Below, piece after piece: positions 63,628-64,000 of a stretch of DNA of 64,000 bases. Under the pieces are notes generated by a model. The model was not told the DNA's origin. It worked only from the letters and a program-made list of their open reading frames with translations, and did not search any database. Position 1 is the first letter of the stretch; every line of letters starts with the position of its first letter. The position numbers and the translations under genes are program-made. Location of the stretch: positions 62,001-126,000 of the forward strand of contig DIHO01000012.1 of the NCBI GenBank assembly GCA_002420185.1, given 5' to 3'. Origin of the DNA: Opitutales bacterium UBA5694 (GTDB lineage: Bacteria > Verrucomicrobiota > Verrucomicrobiia > Opitutales > Opitutaceae).

Positions 63628-63987
63628 GCAGAAAGCTAGGAACGCCGTAAGCAGCAAGATGGTGGCGGCAGGCAAGGACTTCGCGGGAGGATCTTTAATT
63701 TTTATGTGCCAAGTAACCGCTCCGAGCATCAGGAAGGCCAGTACGAGCGAGGAGGGAAGTATGGCTTGGGGAATGAATAAGCCAACGAGAAGGCCGATCG
63801 CGGCACTTACCTTTATAACACCTACCAAGGCAACCGACCACGCTGGCAGTCCGTATGCTGCAAATTCTTCCCTCATGTTGATTGCTTGGCCGCCTCGGTA
63901 GGGGGAAGGCTTTTTAAACCTTAGCACCCAAACATTGAGGATCCCGAGACCCACTATTATCTGACACGTAATTGTTAAATATTCCAT
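63613..63987 (-). CDS. DoxX-like membrane protein
   Basis: Inner-membrane protein of 124 residues with four hydrophobic segments: IIVGLGILNVWVLRF, WSVALVGVIKVSAAIGLLVG, LPSSLVLAFLMLGAVTW and AATILLLTAFLAFCS. INMREEFAAYGLPAWSVALV is a DoxX-like signature, and HIKIKDPPAKSLPAATILLL matches the C-terminal part of its convergent neighbour. ATG at 63987 lies 13 bases from the window edge, so any operon partner upstream is not visible. The opposing arrangement with a 3' overlap could allow antisense interference between the two transcripts. Confidence 0.85.
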   Translation of the reverse strand: MEYLTITCQIIVGLGILNVWVLRFKKPSPYRGGQAINMREEFAAYGLPAWSVALVGVIKVSAAIGLLVGLFIPQAILPSSLVLAFLMLGAVTWHIKIKDPPAKSLPAATILLLTAFLAFCSNTL

Positions 63988-64000
63988 GGCGATTAGTTCC

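Noticed and set aside
1..64000. CRISPR array, tRNA/rRNA genes, IS elements or prophage
   Set aside because: No regularly spaced repeats, cloverleaf sequences, transposase or integrase motifs were seen on either strand.

Overview
The window looks like an accessory, carbohydrate-foraging region of a Verrucomicrobiota genome, probably a marine or other aquatic Opitutae/Puniceicoccales-like lineage. This is inferred from the mass of secreted S1 sulfatases, a DUF1592/DUF1588-type cytochrome paired with a Tat-exported DUF1552 protein, Tat-exported Gfo/Idh/MocA proteins, PQQ-type beta-propellers, NIPSNAP and DUF1961 proteins, moderate GC, and the rarity of strong Shine-Dalgarno sites. No rRNA, tRNA, CRISPR, integrase or transposase was seen.

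Layout. 1-417: 5' part of a TonB-dependent receptor of the ZnuD-like type, with an array of TTGCAA half-sites upstream. 1167-15370 (minus strand): a long co-directional run starting with a PAS-AraC regulator, then a decayed sugar (MFS) transporter, a GH32-like protein, sulfatases, a GH117-like five-bladed propeller, more sulfatases and a PfkB/fructokinase. 15521-28558 (plus strand): divergent run of a Gfo/Idh/MocA protein and seven sulfatases. 28681-36410: DUF1592 cytochrome, DUF1552 protein, PQQ propeller, a frameshifted unknown gene and a NIPSNAP protein. 36554-47703: four sulfatases, a Tat-exported Gfo/Idh/MocA protein and an alpha/beta hydrolase. 48474-54079: AbgT-type transporter, DUF1961 protein, NhaC antiporter and a DmpA-like P1 peptidase. 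54641-63987: two sulfatases, two PQQ propellers, a secreted RidA protein and two convergent DoxX-like genes.

I count 19 intact S1 sulfatases, all Cys-type, in about 64 kb, but no formylglycine-generating enzyme, no SusC/SusD pair and only two glycoside-hydrolase-like proteins. The products probably act outside the cytoplasm to strip sulfate esters from a complex glycan or its oligosaccharides. The AraC regulator, GH32-like protein, fructokinase and transporter remnant look like an older fructoside-use operon into which sulfatases and a GH117-like enzyme have been added. The true substrate cannot be read from sequence.

A second theme is gene decay. Nearly every long gap holds a recognisable fragment: sulfatase ends at about 891, 25028 and 58012, an MFS transporter, a sialate O-acetylesterase start, an alpha/beta-hydrolase end, a PHP-phosphodiesterase start and several frameshifted unknown genes. 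The region appears to gain, duplicate and lose genes quickly. Sulfatase subfamily names are judgements from motifs, not from searches.
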